Source: Verrucomicrobiales bacterium (GTDB lineage Bacteria > Verrucomicrobiota > Verrucomicrobiia > Verrucomicrobiales > DEV007). From it: a stretch of 56,576 bases of DNA. Under the pieces are notes generated by a model. The model was not told where the DNA came from and did not search any database. It saw only the letters and a program-made list of their open reading frames with translations. Positions 24,901 to 32,963 of this stretch are shown in pieces (positions within the stretch are counted from its first letter, which is position 1; each line of letters opens with the position of its first letter). The stretch lies in assembly GCA_028033615.1 (NCBI GenBank), contig JAOFDG010000005.1:1-56576 (forward strand), in the 5' to 3' direction. The position numbers were made by a program, and so were the translations under genes.

Positions 24901-26456
24901 TTGCCTCCATGAATTCTTAAGCCCGCATCAATTTGGAACTGATCTTCTGGTTTATTCTTTGAAAAATATTCTATTGAAATTGGCACTTCGGCATTTCTTC
25001 CAGAAAGCTCAGGATTTGAATGTATTCCAAAGGGGCCAAAGAAACTCCCATTATCAACAGTAATTGAGATCGAGGGTAAATTATTGGATAGGCTTGATTC
25101 GATTTCCCCAGAGTACCTAGGGTCTTCCACAACGTCATCATCCATATTTGACTGACTCTTTATATCATTTGGAAAGAGGTATGTTTGTGTATCAACATTT
25201 GTAGACTTATAGCCACTCTTAATAGCTATTGCTCTTATAGTTGTCGTTTCATTTAATTTGAATGGCTTCGTGTAAGTCGTTCCATTATCATTACTGGGTA
25301 ATGAACCATCGGTTGTAAATATAATGGTTGAATCAGGGGTATCGCTGGATATTTGAAGCTCTATTTGGGAATCATAAAGCCCTCTGTCGAATGAGAATTT
25401 AGTGTCCTTCACAAACCCAAGAACATTATCATTATTTATTAGACCTGGTGTTGGTTTTAAAAAATAACCTTTAGAAAGGTCTGCTTGATTGGATGCCTTA
25501 GTAATTATTAATTCTGGAGCGATGAGAAAATCTGAGCCCACTGGGCTTCGATTTAACCCTTGAATAGCGAAAGTGTTAGTTCCTTTTCTGAAGTTTCCCA
25601 AATCAAATTCTAGATTCACACTTGTTTTTTTCACAGCTTCAGAATCGGGTCGGTTGGATGTAGCTCTAGAATTCCATTGAATTAGCTCAGGCGAATTTCT
25701 GGAAGCAACTATTTGATTGTTAATCCACGCAACAAACCCGTCCTCATATCTTATATTTAACGCTACTTCGAGGATTTCATTCGGTTCAGTAATTTCAAAT
25801 TGTGATCTAACTAAAACGCTTGTCTGATTTCCTCTCATTTGTTCCTTTATGTCGGTCTCAAAAAAGGGGGCATAATCATCGGAAGTATCAAAACCAATTC
25901 CAAAGTTTCCAGTATTCCATGATTCATCATTAAAGTTGGTACTCATCCAATCATTAATAGGTGCATCAGGTAGCAACCAAGAGATTGGGGTAGAGGAAGA
26001 AATTAATACTTCCTCTATAGGCTTTGAACTATAACCGTAAGAGATATCAGTTTTTTGTTTTGGGAAATTATATTCAATCGCAATCGTTGTTCCATCCGGA
26101 TTAATTAGAGCAAGGTACTCACCCTCAGAGTTAAGCATGAAGTTTGTATGCAATTCCGAGTTGGTTTCACTTCTATTCTTTCCACTGGCAAAAACAATAA
26201 TTCTACCAAATGGGGAAATTTCGATAGAAGGGAATTCCCATTTGTTCTCAAGGGTTAGATTGTCTGTAAGTAGCCATCCACCAATATTAGTTGTAGAACT
26301 ACTGAGGCTTTTAATTTCTATCCAGTCTGAATGATCAGAATCTTCATCAGTGATTCCTGTTTCATTGTCAGTAAGAAATTCGGAAATTGTGAAATCGGCA
26401 AAACCCTTAGTTATAAAAACTAGTGCTATTAGAAAATATAGAAATTTTTGACGCAC
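21975..26456 (-). CDS. Giant exported CotH-kinase / lamin-tail-domain protein
   Basis: Secreted multidomain protein of 1493 residues. The signal peptide is at 1-20, and a lamin-tail domain (about 21-130: ISEFLTDNETG..DWIEI) follows. A beta-sandwich (about 160-320), a chitobiase C-terminal-like domain (about 350-430: STIIFTTDGSLPS) and a CotH kinase-like core (about 500-880: VHLYLNKRYWGIYDLHERPN, FTWDAEMSMGN) come next. Then follow a second TTDGTDP segment, a second beta-sandwich, a second lamin-tail domain (about 1180-1290) and a C-terminal PDNDGFINVVEYAFGTSP region. The two beta-sandwiches look duplicated (RYEDGFVAWINNQIVAS versus RYDDGFIAYINGSKVAS). CotH is a protein kinase in spore-forming Firmicutes. 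The start is GTG. A surface or extracellular role is inferred; the substrate is unknown. Confidence 0.85.
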   Translation of the reverse strand: MRQKFLYFLIALVFITKGFADFTISEFLTDNETGITDEDSDHSDWIEIKSLSSSTTNIGGWLLTDNLTLENKWEFPSIEISPFGRIIVFASGKNRSETNSELHTNFMLNSEGEYLALINPDGTTIAIEYNFPKQKTDISYGYSSKPIEEVLISSSTPISWLLPDAPINDWMSTNFNDESWNTGNFGIGFDTSDDYAPFFETDIKEQMRGNQTSVLVRSQFEITEPNEILEVALNIRYEDGFVAWINNQIVASRNSPELIQWNSRATSNRPDSEAVKKTSVNLEFDLGNFRKGTNTFAIQGLNRSPVGSDFLIAPELIITKASNQADLSKGYFLKPTPGLINNDNVLGFVKDTKFSFDRGLYDSQIELQISSDTPDSTIIFTTDGSLPSNDNGTTYTKPFKLNETTTIRAIAIKSGYKSTNVDTQTYLFPNDIKSQSNMDDDVVEDPRYSGEIESSLSNNLPSISITVDNGSFFGPFGIHSNPELSGRNAEVPISIEYFSKNKPEDQFQIDAGLRIHGGNAREHPKKPLRLYFRETYGKKRLKHDLFPGSSVSSFDQLILRSGGHDSWSLANDFGRDPIIDLPPHGTLMRDQFLRKTELEMGLLSPRGKYVHLYLNKRYWGIYDLHERPNAAFFESHLGGEEEDFDVIHHPTFFGEDYTMVDGDPLTWETARNLLNRGINSAEDYNNISDLIDIDNLIDHFIVRTWSADYDWLSPIERNDANVSVFDNKNWYSGGKSRGENGKFKFFTWDAEMSMGNHLMINLAQFGIPSQGIINFDLTRVNDPGSPAEFYSKLRSYKPFRIRFGDRLHMHMFNNGTMSTYNNTVRWEGMANELESAIIAESARWGDEGTTAPDPFTRDDTWYPEIEWVRDEFIQQRNLIYMNQLKERGLYPKTEAPNLNQFGGNVPDNFMLKMNSTNSEIYYTTDGTDPYIPRTSDNIIIVDESNEAHALIPSIENGGADIDLEWKDVDAPENLGEWIYGESGIGYERSGSNYRSLINLDVEEMAGYNPSVFIRIPFIVDDTTDPQLINELKLLMRYDDGFIAYINGSKVASSNAPQQASWNSSSTGNRSDSLAIIPEEFDISNYKNLLVAGENMLAIQALNDTSQSSDLLCIPQIVATAFSFDETLNQNASKYTRMVNLKEDTTILARSYSTENSEWSALVSARFTVGNLASEENLIITEFNYHPLKADELENSNNEFGRSDFEFIEITNTKDLAISLRGVKFTQGIDFDFDSHSNTKELQPGQQILIVKNSKAMQVRYGEGITNHIAGEFQNGTKLSNNGERITIIGNDDQVIFSINYSDKKPWPIGSDGDGFSNILQLNSNETTSLSNPKSWTISKLPNGSPAGILLNEENYIDWIAEYFPPEIEFDEDSLPNSDPDNDGFINVVEYAFGTSPRDSKIKPTIGYSIINSNEGNYLSTTFKANANASDIEIIGETSTDLRDWQNDCEITSISLTEDKLRKIITIKSNHSIKTSRLEQMRLKLNLDLNLNNE

Positions 26457-26676
26457 GAAAATATTGATTAGCCTATCTTAGTCGCCTGAGCCCTCAAAGC
26501 TCTAGCAAACCTTATACTAATGATTTGTCTAATTAAGGGGTACGTAAAGTGTATTATTAAAAGTATGCGATTGATTGTTCATATGTTATTCATTCAACCA
26601 GAATATATAACGCAAAAACGGCACCTAAAGATTTGGTGCCGTTTTTGATTAAGTGTTTAGAAGTCAGTATAGGATT
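26457..26676. other. Gap between sigma factor and CotH gene
   Basis: 220 bases between the stop of the sigma-factor gene and the start of the CotH/lamin-tail gene, both minus strand. It contains the strong palindromic terminator at 26614-26646. The remainder must hold the CotH-gene promoter, but I see no convincing -35/-10 pair. Confidence 0.5.
26614..26646 (-). terminator. Strong intrinsic terminator after the sigma-70 gene
   Basis: AAAAACGGCACC (26614-26625) and GGTGCCGTTTTT (26635-26646) form a perfect 12-bp stem with a nine-base loop, with A and T runs at the two ends. It can work in both directions; on the minus strand it lies 31 bases past the sigma-factor stop. Confidence 0.85.
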
Positions 26677-27564
26677 TTAACTGAACATGAGGCGTTCTCT
26701 GTGCCTCTTTGGGACAAGACCTTGTGCAGGTCTTGGTCCTGGATCCTCTTTCTTTTGAAGAGCACGACGAAGTTTCTTAAGAGCAATGTTCTGCAGTTGA
26801 CGAATTCTTTCTCTGGTGACTCCAAATTCTTGTCCAACCTCTTCAAGAGTCTTTGGTTTTTGACCATCAAGTCCAAAACGAGCATCGATAATTTTCCTTT
26901 CTCTATGGTCCAACACTTCGAGAAGGGTATCGAGTTGGCCATGCATATTCTTATGGCTCAATAGCTCAAAAGGCGTTTGCGCCCCAGCATCACCAACGAT
27001 TTCTCCAAATTCAGTATTGTCGTCTTCGCTAATCGGAGCATCAAGAGAAGCTGGTCTCAAAGACGCCGCTTTGAGCTGGGCTAATTTTCCTCTATCAATA
27101 CCGATTTCATCAGACAGCTCATCATCAGTTGGATCTCTTCCTAATTCCTCACTTAGAACCATAGCGACACGTCGCATTTTTGAAATTTTATCTACCATAT
27201 GAACCGGCAGTCGAATTGTCTTCGATTGGTTGGCCAACGCTCTTTTAATAGATTGCTTGATCCACCATGCAGCGTAAGTAGATAATTTTCCTCCTTTGTT
27301 AGGATCAAATCTCTCAACGGCTTTCATTAATCCTATATTGCCTTCAGAGATTAGGTCTAGTAAAGGTAAGCCGTAATTGGCATAGTCTTGCGCGATTTTT
27401 ACGACGAGTCTTAGGTTCGCCTTAATCATATGAGCCCGTGCTTTTTTGTCTCCCTTTTTGATGCGGTCAGCTAATTCGATTTCTTCCTGAGGAGTGAGTA
27501 ACGCGGTTTTACCGATTTCCCTTAGGTAAATTTTAATGCCTCCATCTAGTTCTAGATTTGCCAT
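26677..27564 (-). CDS. RNA polymerase sigma-70 factor, RpoD/RpoS-like, without region 1.1
   Basis: Sigma factor of 295 residues that directs core polymerase to promoters. Region 1.2 (about 7-38: IKIYLREIGKTALLTPQEE), region 2 with NLRLVVKIAQDYANYGLPLLDLISEGNIGLMKAVERFD and the -10-recognising STYAAWWIKQSI, region 3 and region 4 (ERKIIDARFGLDG, LEEVGQEFGVTRERIRQ) are all present. Region 1.1 and the large non-conserved insert are missing, so this is either a short primary factor or a group 2 alternative factor. There is no anti-sigma gene nearby. The 486-base AT-rich upstream region may carry complex regulation. Confidence 0.92.
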   Translation of the reverse strand: MANLELDGGIKIYLREIGKTALLTPQEEIELADRIKKGDKKARAHMIKANLRLVVKIAQDYANYGLPLLDLISEGNIGLMKAVERFDPNKGGKLSTYAAWWIKQSIKRALANQSKTIRLPVHMVDKISKMRRVAMVLSEELGRDPTDDELSDEIGIDRGKLAQLKAASLRPASLDAPISEDDNTEFGEIVGDAGAQTPFELLSHKNMHGQLDTLLEVLDHRERKIIDARFGLDGQKPKTLEEVGQEFGVTRERIRQLQNIALKKLRRALQKKEDPGPRPAQGLVPKRHRERLMFS

Positions 27565-28050
27565 ATATTTATTTAATTTCTAACTGAGTGTATTATTGAT
27601 TTGATTAACTGAAGATTTATGAAGATTGCTTCATAAGCCTAAGCGCATCATGTGGTTTTATTTGTTTTCAAATATTAGAACGTTTGCCTGTGTATTTAAT
27701 TAGACGAAATATTATGTCCTTGGATTAATGTTTCTGACTAAAAAATGGGCTATTGTTGAACAATGAATCATTTTTAATGTCAATACTTTAAAAATCAAGT
27801 TTTTCTTAATATTTAAGATATATCAAATATCAGCTAATCTTTGCAAGTTTTATTTTAATATGAAATTTTCTTCAAATATTCAAAATTTAGCTATAAAACG
27901 ACCAATTTGCGTTAAATGACCTAATCTAGGAGCGACTTTCTGTTTAACTATTTCAAAAACGATCAATGAAAATAGAACTAATAAAGGAAGATTTTTTTTA
28001 AGAATCTTCTTTTATTAAATGACTAGAATAGGAACAAATTAAATAAATAG
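27565..28050. other. AT-rich gene-free stretch between sigma factor and metallopeptidase
   Basis: 486 bases, mostly A+T. The half near 27565 is the presumed promoter/leader of the sigma-factor gene (minus strand); the other end holds the stem-loop at 27980-28016. I find no convincing open frame, tRNA, or Rfam-like structure. Several runs of T and TATA-like sequences occur, but no promoter can be placed with confidence. Confidence 0.5.
27980..28016 (-). terminator. Stem-loop ending the PDZ-esterase-metallopeptidase transcript
   Basis: AATAAAGGAAGATT (27980-27993) pairs with AATCTTCTTTTATT (28003-28016) over 14 bp with one G-U, around a T-rich loop. It lies 35 bases past the metallopeptidase stop on the minus strand. 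It lacks a GC-rich stem base, so it is a probable rather than certain terminator. Confidence 0.5.
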
Positions 28051-28788
28051 CTATTTTTTGGCAGGGCCCCATACCTTTTCTAATACTTGGTGCAGAACTA
28101 AATCATGTTTTTTAAGTTCTGCCCTGACAAATGGATAAAAATCATTTCTGTAAAAATAGGCCTCGGTGCCTTCTGCGAAGTACTCTTTATGATTCGTCAT
28201 AGCATAGTGCTTAACACTTTGGCCGGTGTATAACATGACTTTATTATAATCACCTTTTTCTTTTGCCTTATTATAGGCGGCAATTATGTCGGGTTGCTCG
28301 AAGGTCAAAAATTGATCATGATATGCATGAGCCAATTCATGAAGAATAACTGCAGGATGTTTTAGAAGTTGTCCTCGAGAGGTTAGTGCTCTGGCCTGAG
28401 GTACATGTACTTTTTTGTGTAGTCTAGGGTCGTGACCATTTGATTTAAGCCAACCTACACTAGGATGGTATTGCATAGCATGAAGGGTGGGGTGACTATG
28501 TTCTAACCATATTTGGCATGTCTTTAATTTCTTCAGTGCTTCACCTTGCACTAGAATAGAAATTCTCTGTAAATGATTAGTTAACATTTTAATAGCATGT
28601 GAACCATCTTTTGAGTGCTTTCCTTTTAAGAGTGCCGGATCAATATGAATTTGCCATCCTTCTATATTTTTTATGACTGGATCAAATCTAACAGGTGAAT
28701 TATTCTCGACTTGATTTGCATTTAGCATCGATAGGAATATCAAATTTAAAATAAATAGAGATATTAGTCGGATTTGTTTATTGGACAT
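28051..28788 (-). CDS. Exported zinc metallopeptidase (HELAH, ATLF-like)
   Basis: Secreted protein of 245 residues with an N-terminal signal helix (about 5-24). The zinc-binding motif HELAH is at 150-154, and the following KEYFAEGTEAYF segment (201-212) supplies a candidate third ligand glutamate, an arrangement like the anthrax lethal factor-type peptidase domain. It is the last gene of a minus-strand trio after the CE15-like esterase (21-base gap) and the PDZ protein. It probably cleaves an extracytoplasmic protein; the substrate is unknown. Verrucomicrobial and planctomycete genomes carry similar stand-alone proteins, judged from memory of the family only. Confidence 0.75.
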   Translation of the reverse strand: MSNKQIRLISLFILNLIFLSMLNANQVENNSPVRFDPVIKNIEGWQIHIDPALLKGKHSKDGSHAIKMLTNHLQRISILVQGEALKKLKTCQIWLEHSHPTLHAMQYHPSVGWLKSNGHDPRLHKKVHVPQARALTSRGQLLKHPAVILHELAHAYHDQFLTFEQPDIIAAYNKAKEKGDYNKVMLYTGQSVKHYAMTNHKEYFAEGTEAYFYRNDFYPFVRAELKKHDLVLHQVLEKVWGPAKK

Positions 28789-28809
28789 TTTTAAAGCTTG
28801 ATTGAATTT

Positions 28810-30030
28810 TTACTTCAGGTGTTTGTTGGCGAATTTAATATAATTTTTCCAGTCGTAATTGGTTATATCGTGTTTGCCATCTCTCAGGTGATATCCAATC
28901 CTTCCATGAATAGGCTGATTTGTAGCTGGCATTTTTTTACTAGGCAGACCTTCACTTGTAAGCATTCTATAAACAGGGTCAGCATATTTTACTGATAGAA
29001 ATTCACCTAGAGGGTCAGCCCAAAGGTCTTTAGATGCGCTAGCAACATAAAGAGGGCGTGGAGCAATGAGGCTCATGAGTATATGCTGATCGAAGGGTAA
29101 GGTTTCTTCTTTATCATTATATTGTTTAAAGTTGTTACAGAACCAGTGAGGAAAAGAGGTGTTTATTCTCTTAACTGTTTCCCCAAATTTCCTTTTAGAG
29201 AGAGCGGCTCCACCACAGCCCGAATTATTTGAGATAACTAGTGCGAATCTCGGATCACTGGCTCCAGCCCATAAAGAGGTCTTCCCAAGTCTTGAATGAC
29301 CTATGACAGAAACCCTGGATTCATCAATGAATTTTTCTTCTTCAAGGAAATCCATGACCCTACTTAGACCCCAAGCCCAACCCGAGATAGTTCCCCACTC
29401 GTGAGGTTTTGGTTCAGGGTAATTTGCGTGTATACCATTTTTGAATTCATCATGAAAATCAGGATCCACTTCACCGCAGTACACTGTGATTAATGCGTAA
29501 CCGCTTTCTATAATCGAACTCACATCCCAACGGCTACTAGACGTTCCCCGATCGCCTTCTGAAGCTTTATTGTTCTTTTTTCGAGGAACCCATTCTTTGG
29601 TTATTTTTATGCTTTCTTCTGAGTGGACTGTATGGTTACCGTTAAAGTTGTAACCTAAGAAGGCAGGGACAGGAGTGGTACTAAGTTTTGGTCTAAATAT
29701 TAATAGCCTGACCTCTTTATTGGCAAAGGTTAGTAATGGCTGGCTCATTATTCCTTTGCCGCCCAAAATTGAAACGTCCTCTGTGTCTGTCGTTACTTTA
29801 AGTGATTTTCTGTCAAATTCTGGAGCCTTTCCAAACATTTTACTTTCCACTAAGTCATATAGGAATTGACGCCTTTTAGGCCAATCTTCTTTTTTTGAGA
29901 CGCCTTCGATAGGATTGATTAATGAGTAATTGGGAACTTCTGACTCCTCATAGTTAAATCCTTTTGGGATTCCACCAACAATTCCAAGAGTGGAGAAAAA
30001 TAGAAAAAGAAATGTTACTTTGCTAATCAT
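28810..30030 (-). CDS. Glucuronoyl esterase-like (CE15) exported alpha/beta hydrolase
   Basis: Predicted secreted esterase of 406 residues with a signal peptide (about 1-20). The nucleophile elbow is GHSRLGKTS (Ser246), the catalytic histidine is in RDGKHDITNYDW (His387), and the ASKDLWADPLGEF stretch (332-344) offers acidic residues for the triad. These match the CE15 family, which cleaves ester links between 4-O-methylglucuronic acid on xylan and lignin alcohols. The related acetyl xylan esterase families cannot be excluded. It sits between the PDZ protein (37-base gap) and the metallopeptidase (21-base gap) in one probable operon. A role in plant or algal polysaccharide breakdown fits a marine or soil verrucomicrobium. 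Confidence 0.78.
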   Translation of the reverse strand: MISKVTFLFLFFSTLGIVGGIPKGFNYEESEVPNYSLINPIEGVSKKEDWPKRRQFLYDLVESKMFGKAPEFDRKSLKVTTDTEDVSILGGKGIMSQPLLTFANKEVRLLIFRPKLSTTPVPAFLGYNFNGNHTVHSEESIKITKEWVPRKKNNKASEGDRGTSSSRWDVSSIIESGYALITVYCGEVDPDFHDEFKNGIHANYPEPKPHEWGTISGWAWGLSRVMDFLEEEKFIDESRVSVIGHSRLGKTSLWAGASDPRFALVISNNSGCGGAALSKRKFGETVKRINTSFPHWFCNNFKQYNDKEETLPFDQHILMSLIAPRPLYVASASKDLWADPLGEFLSVKYADPVYRMLTSEGLPSKKMPATNQPIHGRIGYHLRDGKHDITNYDWKNYIKFANKHLK

Positions 30031-30067
30031 ACTTATTAGTAATTTTTAAAATCAAAGTGAATGTACT

Positions 30068-30790
30068 TTATGGGGTTTTGAGATCGTCATTTAAGGACGT
30101 CTCGGTTTTTTTAAGATTTTGTTGGAACCATTCGTTGAAAGCTTCAACTTTTCTATCTGAACCTAAACCTTCAGGTCTTTCGCCGAGTTTTATGTCAATT
30201 TCCATTTTCTTCAAATTCACCCCAAATCCTCTACTGACACTGAGCTTAACATTTTCACCTGAAGTCTTTGAACGGATGTATTTTGATAACTCAACATAAG
30301 CAAGTCCTTGGTTCGGAAATTTTTCTCCATCCAGTCGAGTGATTTGGTCACCAGGCCTAAGTCCTGCTTTGGACGCTGCTGTATTTGGGACAACACTCAA
30401 GATTCTAACAGCTCTAATGTTTTCAACGCCGCCATCATTATTTATTCTCATGGGCGCATCCACCATCCTGATGCCTATGAATCCTTCAGGTTTTAAATTT
30501 CCACCAATAATTTTCAACATTGACGATCGGAGTCGATACTTCACTTCTGGATCTTCAGTCTTGATGTAGAAATCAAAAGACTCCTTTAGTACGAGGTCTT
30601 TATTTTTTTTGCCTTGATCAAGAATTAGATTTTGAGTTTTTTGTCGAACTTCATAACTTTCATCACCTAGTGATTTGAAGAGATTTATCAAATTGTCTGA
30701 TTTGGATGCATCGACATCCTGACTAAAACCACTTGTCCAGCAGATTAGCGAGAGGATTCCTGAAATTATTACTCTATGCGATAGCAGCAT
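30068..30790 (-). CDS. Exported PDZ-domain protein
   Basis: Protein of 240 residues with a signal peptide (about 1-24), a helical region resembling a HEAT-like repeat (about 30-95: SLGDESYEVRQKTQNLI..DPEVKYRLRSSM) and a PDZ domain (about 100-195) with SVVPNTAASKAGLRPGDQITRLDGEKF, the carboxylate-binding type of loop. There is no protease domain, so it is an adaptor or scaffold rather than a DegP-type enzyme. It is the first gene of the trio with the CE15-like esterase and the metallopeptidase. Similar HEAT/PDZ combinations occur in PVC bacteria, but I cannot name a function. Confidence 0.7.
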   Translation of the reverse strand: MLLSHRVIISGILSLICWTSGFSQDVDASKSDNLINLFKSLGDESYEVRQKTQNLILDQGKKNKDLVLKESFDFYIKTEDPEVKYRLRSSMLKIIGGNLKPEGFIGIRMVDAPMRINNDGGVENIRAVRILSVVPNTAASKAGLRPGDQITRLDGEKFPNQGLAYVELSKYIRSKTSGENVKLSVSRGFGVNLKKMEIDIKLGERPEGLGSDRKVEAFNEWFQQNLKKTETSLNDDLKTP

Positions 30791-30842
30791 TTGGGGAATT
30801 GGAGTTTACCATTAATGACAGGCATGATCAATTAGCAATAAA

Positions 30843-30877
30843 AAGGGTGCGCCCACTCCTCAGCGAACGCACCCCTT
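30843..30877 (-). terminator. Intrinsic terminator after the Tat Gfo/Idh gene
   Basis: GGGTGCG (30845-30851) pairs with CGCACCC (30868-30874); on the minus strand the stem is followed by a T run (complement of AAAAA at 30840-30844). It lies 28 bases past the stop of the oxidoreductase gene and separates it from the PDZ gene. Confidence 0.75.
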
Positions 30878-30902
30878 AATGAGTGTCTGTGTGTAATTAT
30901 GA

Positions 30903-32225
30903 TTAAATTACCTTAGTTTTTCCAGGAACGGGTCTCTGGTAGTTTCCATTCTTATCTGGAAGCACAGGTGGATTTGAGTCCCAACCTAGTTCTTTATCAT
31001 AAGGGAAAACGTCTATTTTTGTATTCAAACAGTCATCCATTTTTAAGAGTTGTCCTGAGTAAGTAGCCATACGACCAAACACTGCAGTCATTGAACTCAT
31101 GGCGCCATTGTCGCACTCATTAAATTCTGTGTCGTTACGAATGGCATCGATGAATGCTTTTTTATGATTCATTTCTGAGCTACCTCCTCCTTGTGCACGG
31201 AATATTTCTTTACCATCATTATTATAGAGTCTGCCCCCATTCATTATTGCATATCCTTTTGATCCGTGAGCATGTTCAGAAACACTGTTAAAGACTCCGC
31301 GGATGTGACGGCATGAGCTGTGCATTCTGACGGATGGGCCATCCCACTTTGATCCATAAACATATTCTACTTGATGATGGTCAAAAGTCTCCCCGGTGTC
31401 TGGTCCGTTACGGACTTCACAACCGCCTTTACCTTGAGCGATCTGAGGGTAGTCACCCATTAGCCAGTTGCATACATCAAGGTTATGTATGTGTTGCTCT
31501 ACAATATGATCTCCGCAAAGCCAATTGAAGTAATACCAATTTTGGATTTGATATTCCATTTCGGATTGACCTTCTCTGCGGGGACGTGTCCATGGAGTGC
31601 TTCCATCCCAGTAGCATCTAAGTGATACAATATCACCTATTGCTCCATCTTGTATCCGTTTAATTGTTTCCTTATAACGTGCATCATGCCTTCTTTGAAA
31701 ACCAACTCCAACTTTAAGGCCTTTAGCCTTAGCTTTTTTATTGCTTTCTAAAAGCATTCTGCTGCCTCTACCATCTACTGAGCACGGTTTCTGCATAAAA
31801 ACATGCTTTCCTTGCTCAACAGCATAGTCAAAGTGAACAGGTCTGAATCCTGGCGACGTTACGAGAAAAACAATATCAACGCCTGAATCAATTACCTTTT
31901 GGAAGGCATCAATTCCAGAAAAGACTCGATCTTTACAGTCGACTTTTTCCTTAGTTCCTCCATTTGATAATGCTTTATATTTTCCTTGTGCGTTCCTGTC
32001 CAATGCGTCACCCATTGCCCAGAGCTTGACCTTGTCACCTACCCCAAGCACTTGCCTGATGTCGCTGGTTCCTTTACCTCCACAGCCAACTAGACCGACT
32101 TTGATTTCCTCGCTGCCGCCTTGAAATCCTTTTGCCTTTCTTGGTAATGCAGATGCTGCTGCAGCTGCGACTGTAGATGTTTTAATGAAGTTTCTTCGTG
32201 TGTTATCTTTATTTGGACTGTCCAT
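30903..32225 (-). CDS. Tat-exported Gfo/Idh/MocA oxidoreductase
   Basis: Predicted extracytoplasmic sugar oxidoreductase of 440 residues. The N-terminus has a twin-arginine signal (RRNFIKTSTVAAAAASALP, residues 10-28). A Rossmann motif KVGLVGCGGKGTSD follows, then the family motif HVFMQKPCSVD near 130. The Tat signal implies export in folded form with a tightly bound cofactor, as in glycoside-processing members from planctomycetes and verrucomicrobia. DUF1080 proteins in the same window are the kind of partner often found with such enzymes. Upstream is pyrE (82-base gap), and downstream is a terminator, so it may be transcribed alone or from the hemB-pyrE promoter. Confidence 0.88.
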   Translation of the reverse strand: MDSPNKDNTRRNFIKTSTVAAAAASALPRKAKGFQGGSEEIKVGLVGCGGKGTSDIRQVLGVGDKVKLWAMGDALDRNAQGKYKALSNGGTKEKVDCKDRVFSGIDAFQKVIDSGVDIVFLVTSPGFRPVHFDYAVEQGKHVFMQKPCSVDGRGSRMLLESNKKAKAKGLKVGVGFQRRHDARYKETIKRIQDGAIGDIVSLRCYWDGSTPWTRPRREGQSEMEYQIQNWYYFNWLCGDHIVEQHIHNLDVCNWLMGDYPQIAQGKGGCEVRNGPDTGETFDHHQVEYVYGSKWDGPSVRMHSSCRHIRGVFNSVSEHAHGSKGYAIMNGGRLYNNDGKEIFRAQGGGSSEMNHKKAFIDAIRNDTEFNECDNGAMSSMTAVFGRMATYSGQLLKMDDCLNTKIDVFPYDKELGWDSNPPVLPDKNGNYQRPVPGKTKVI

Positions 32226-32307
32226 TGTTATTGTGGTGAGTTAATAAATTTCTATTTTTGGGAAAGTTATTGTGTATTAATTTATCTATTCTTGGGAAGT
32301 TTCTTTT

Positions 32308-32895
32308 TTATTCAGATTTAAAAAGTTCATCTCTAGTGAAAAGCGAAAAGACTTTATAGCCTGATTCTTCAATTATTTCTTTACCTCCTTCTTGTCTGTC
32401 AACTAAGACTAGAACGAATTCTACTTTACCTCCCTCATTTTCAATCGCTTCAATTGCTTTAAGAGTCGATCCGCCAGTGGTAATTACATCATCTAAAGCA
32501 ACGACAGAATCTCCCTCTTTAAATCCGCCCTCAATCTGTTTTCCTTTTCCATGCTCTTTAGGCGCTTTGCGCACTACGAAAGGTTTTATGGTTTTATCGT
32601 CTTCAGCTTGATAACTGGCCATTGAGGCAGAAAGAGCTATTGGGTCAGCTCCAAGGGTGAGTCCTCCTATGCTATCAATACTGATCCCCATTTCCTTACA
32701 TTTATCATTTACCGTTTTCCTTATTGCTGCGCCAACGAGGCATGCTCCCTCGGGGTCAAGTGTAGTGAGCCTGCAATCAATGTAATAATTGCTTTTCTTA
32801 CCCGAGGCCAAAGTGAAGTCACCGGTAAAAAATGATTTTTCTTTTAAAATCTTATATAGATTTGTGATTGGGTCCGTATGAGGAAATTCTGGCAT
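32308..32895 (-). CDS. pyrE: Orotate phosphoribosyltransferase
   Basis: Cytoplasmic enzyme that joins orotate to PRPP to give OMP in pyrimidine synthesis. The 195-residue length is normal. The PRPP-binding motif VALDDVITTGGST lies near residue 126, the N-terminal SGKKSNYYIDCRLTT matches the orotate-binding strand, and RKAPKEHGKGKQIEG is the flexible loop. It lies 68 bases downstream of hemB and may be cotranscribed with it. No decarboxylase domain is fused. Confidence 0.93.
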   Translation of the reverse strand: MPEFPHTDPITNLYKILKEKSFFTGDFTLASGKKSNYYIDCRLTTLDPEGACLVGAAIRKTVNDKCKEMGISIDSIGGLTLGADPIALSASMASYQAEDDKTIKPFVVRKAPKEHGKGKQIEGGFKEGDSVVALDDVITTGGSTLKAIEAIENEGGKVEFVLVLVDRQEGGKEIIEESGYKVFSLFTRDELFKSE

Positions 32896-32963
32896 CTAAT
32901 TCTTGGATTATCCCTAAAATTCTCAACTAGTCGAGCCAAAACCGACTTTGTATAAAGGTCTGA

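Noticed and set aside
26653-26964. Plus-strand frame over the sigma-70 gene
   Set aside because: Antisense shadow of region 4 of the sigma factor, starting next to its terminator.
32242-32302. Imperfect direct repeat with a 'ctatt.ttgggaa' core between the Tat Gfo/Idh gene and pyrE
   Set aside because: Two AT-rich copies about 35 bases apart with mismatches; too weak to call an operator or attachment site.
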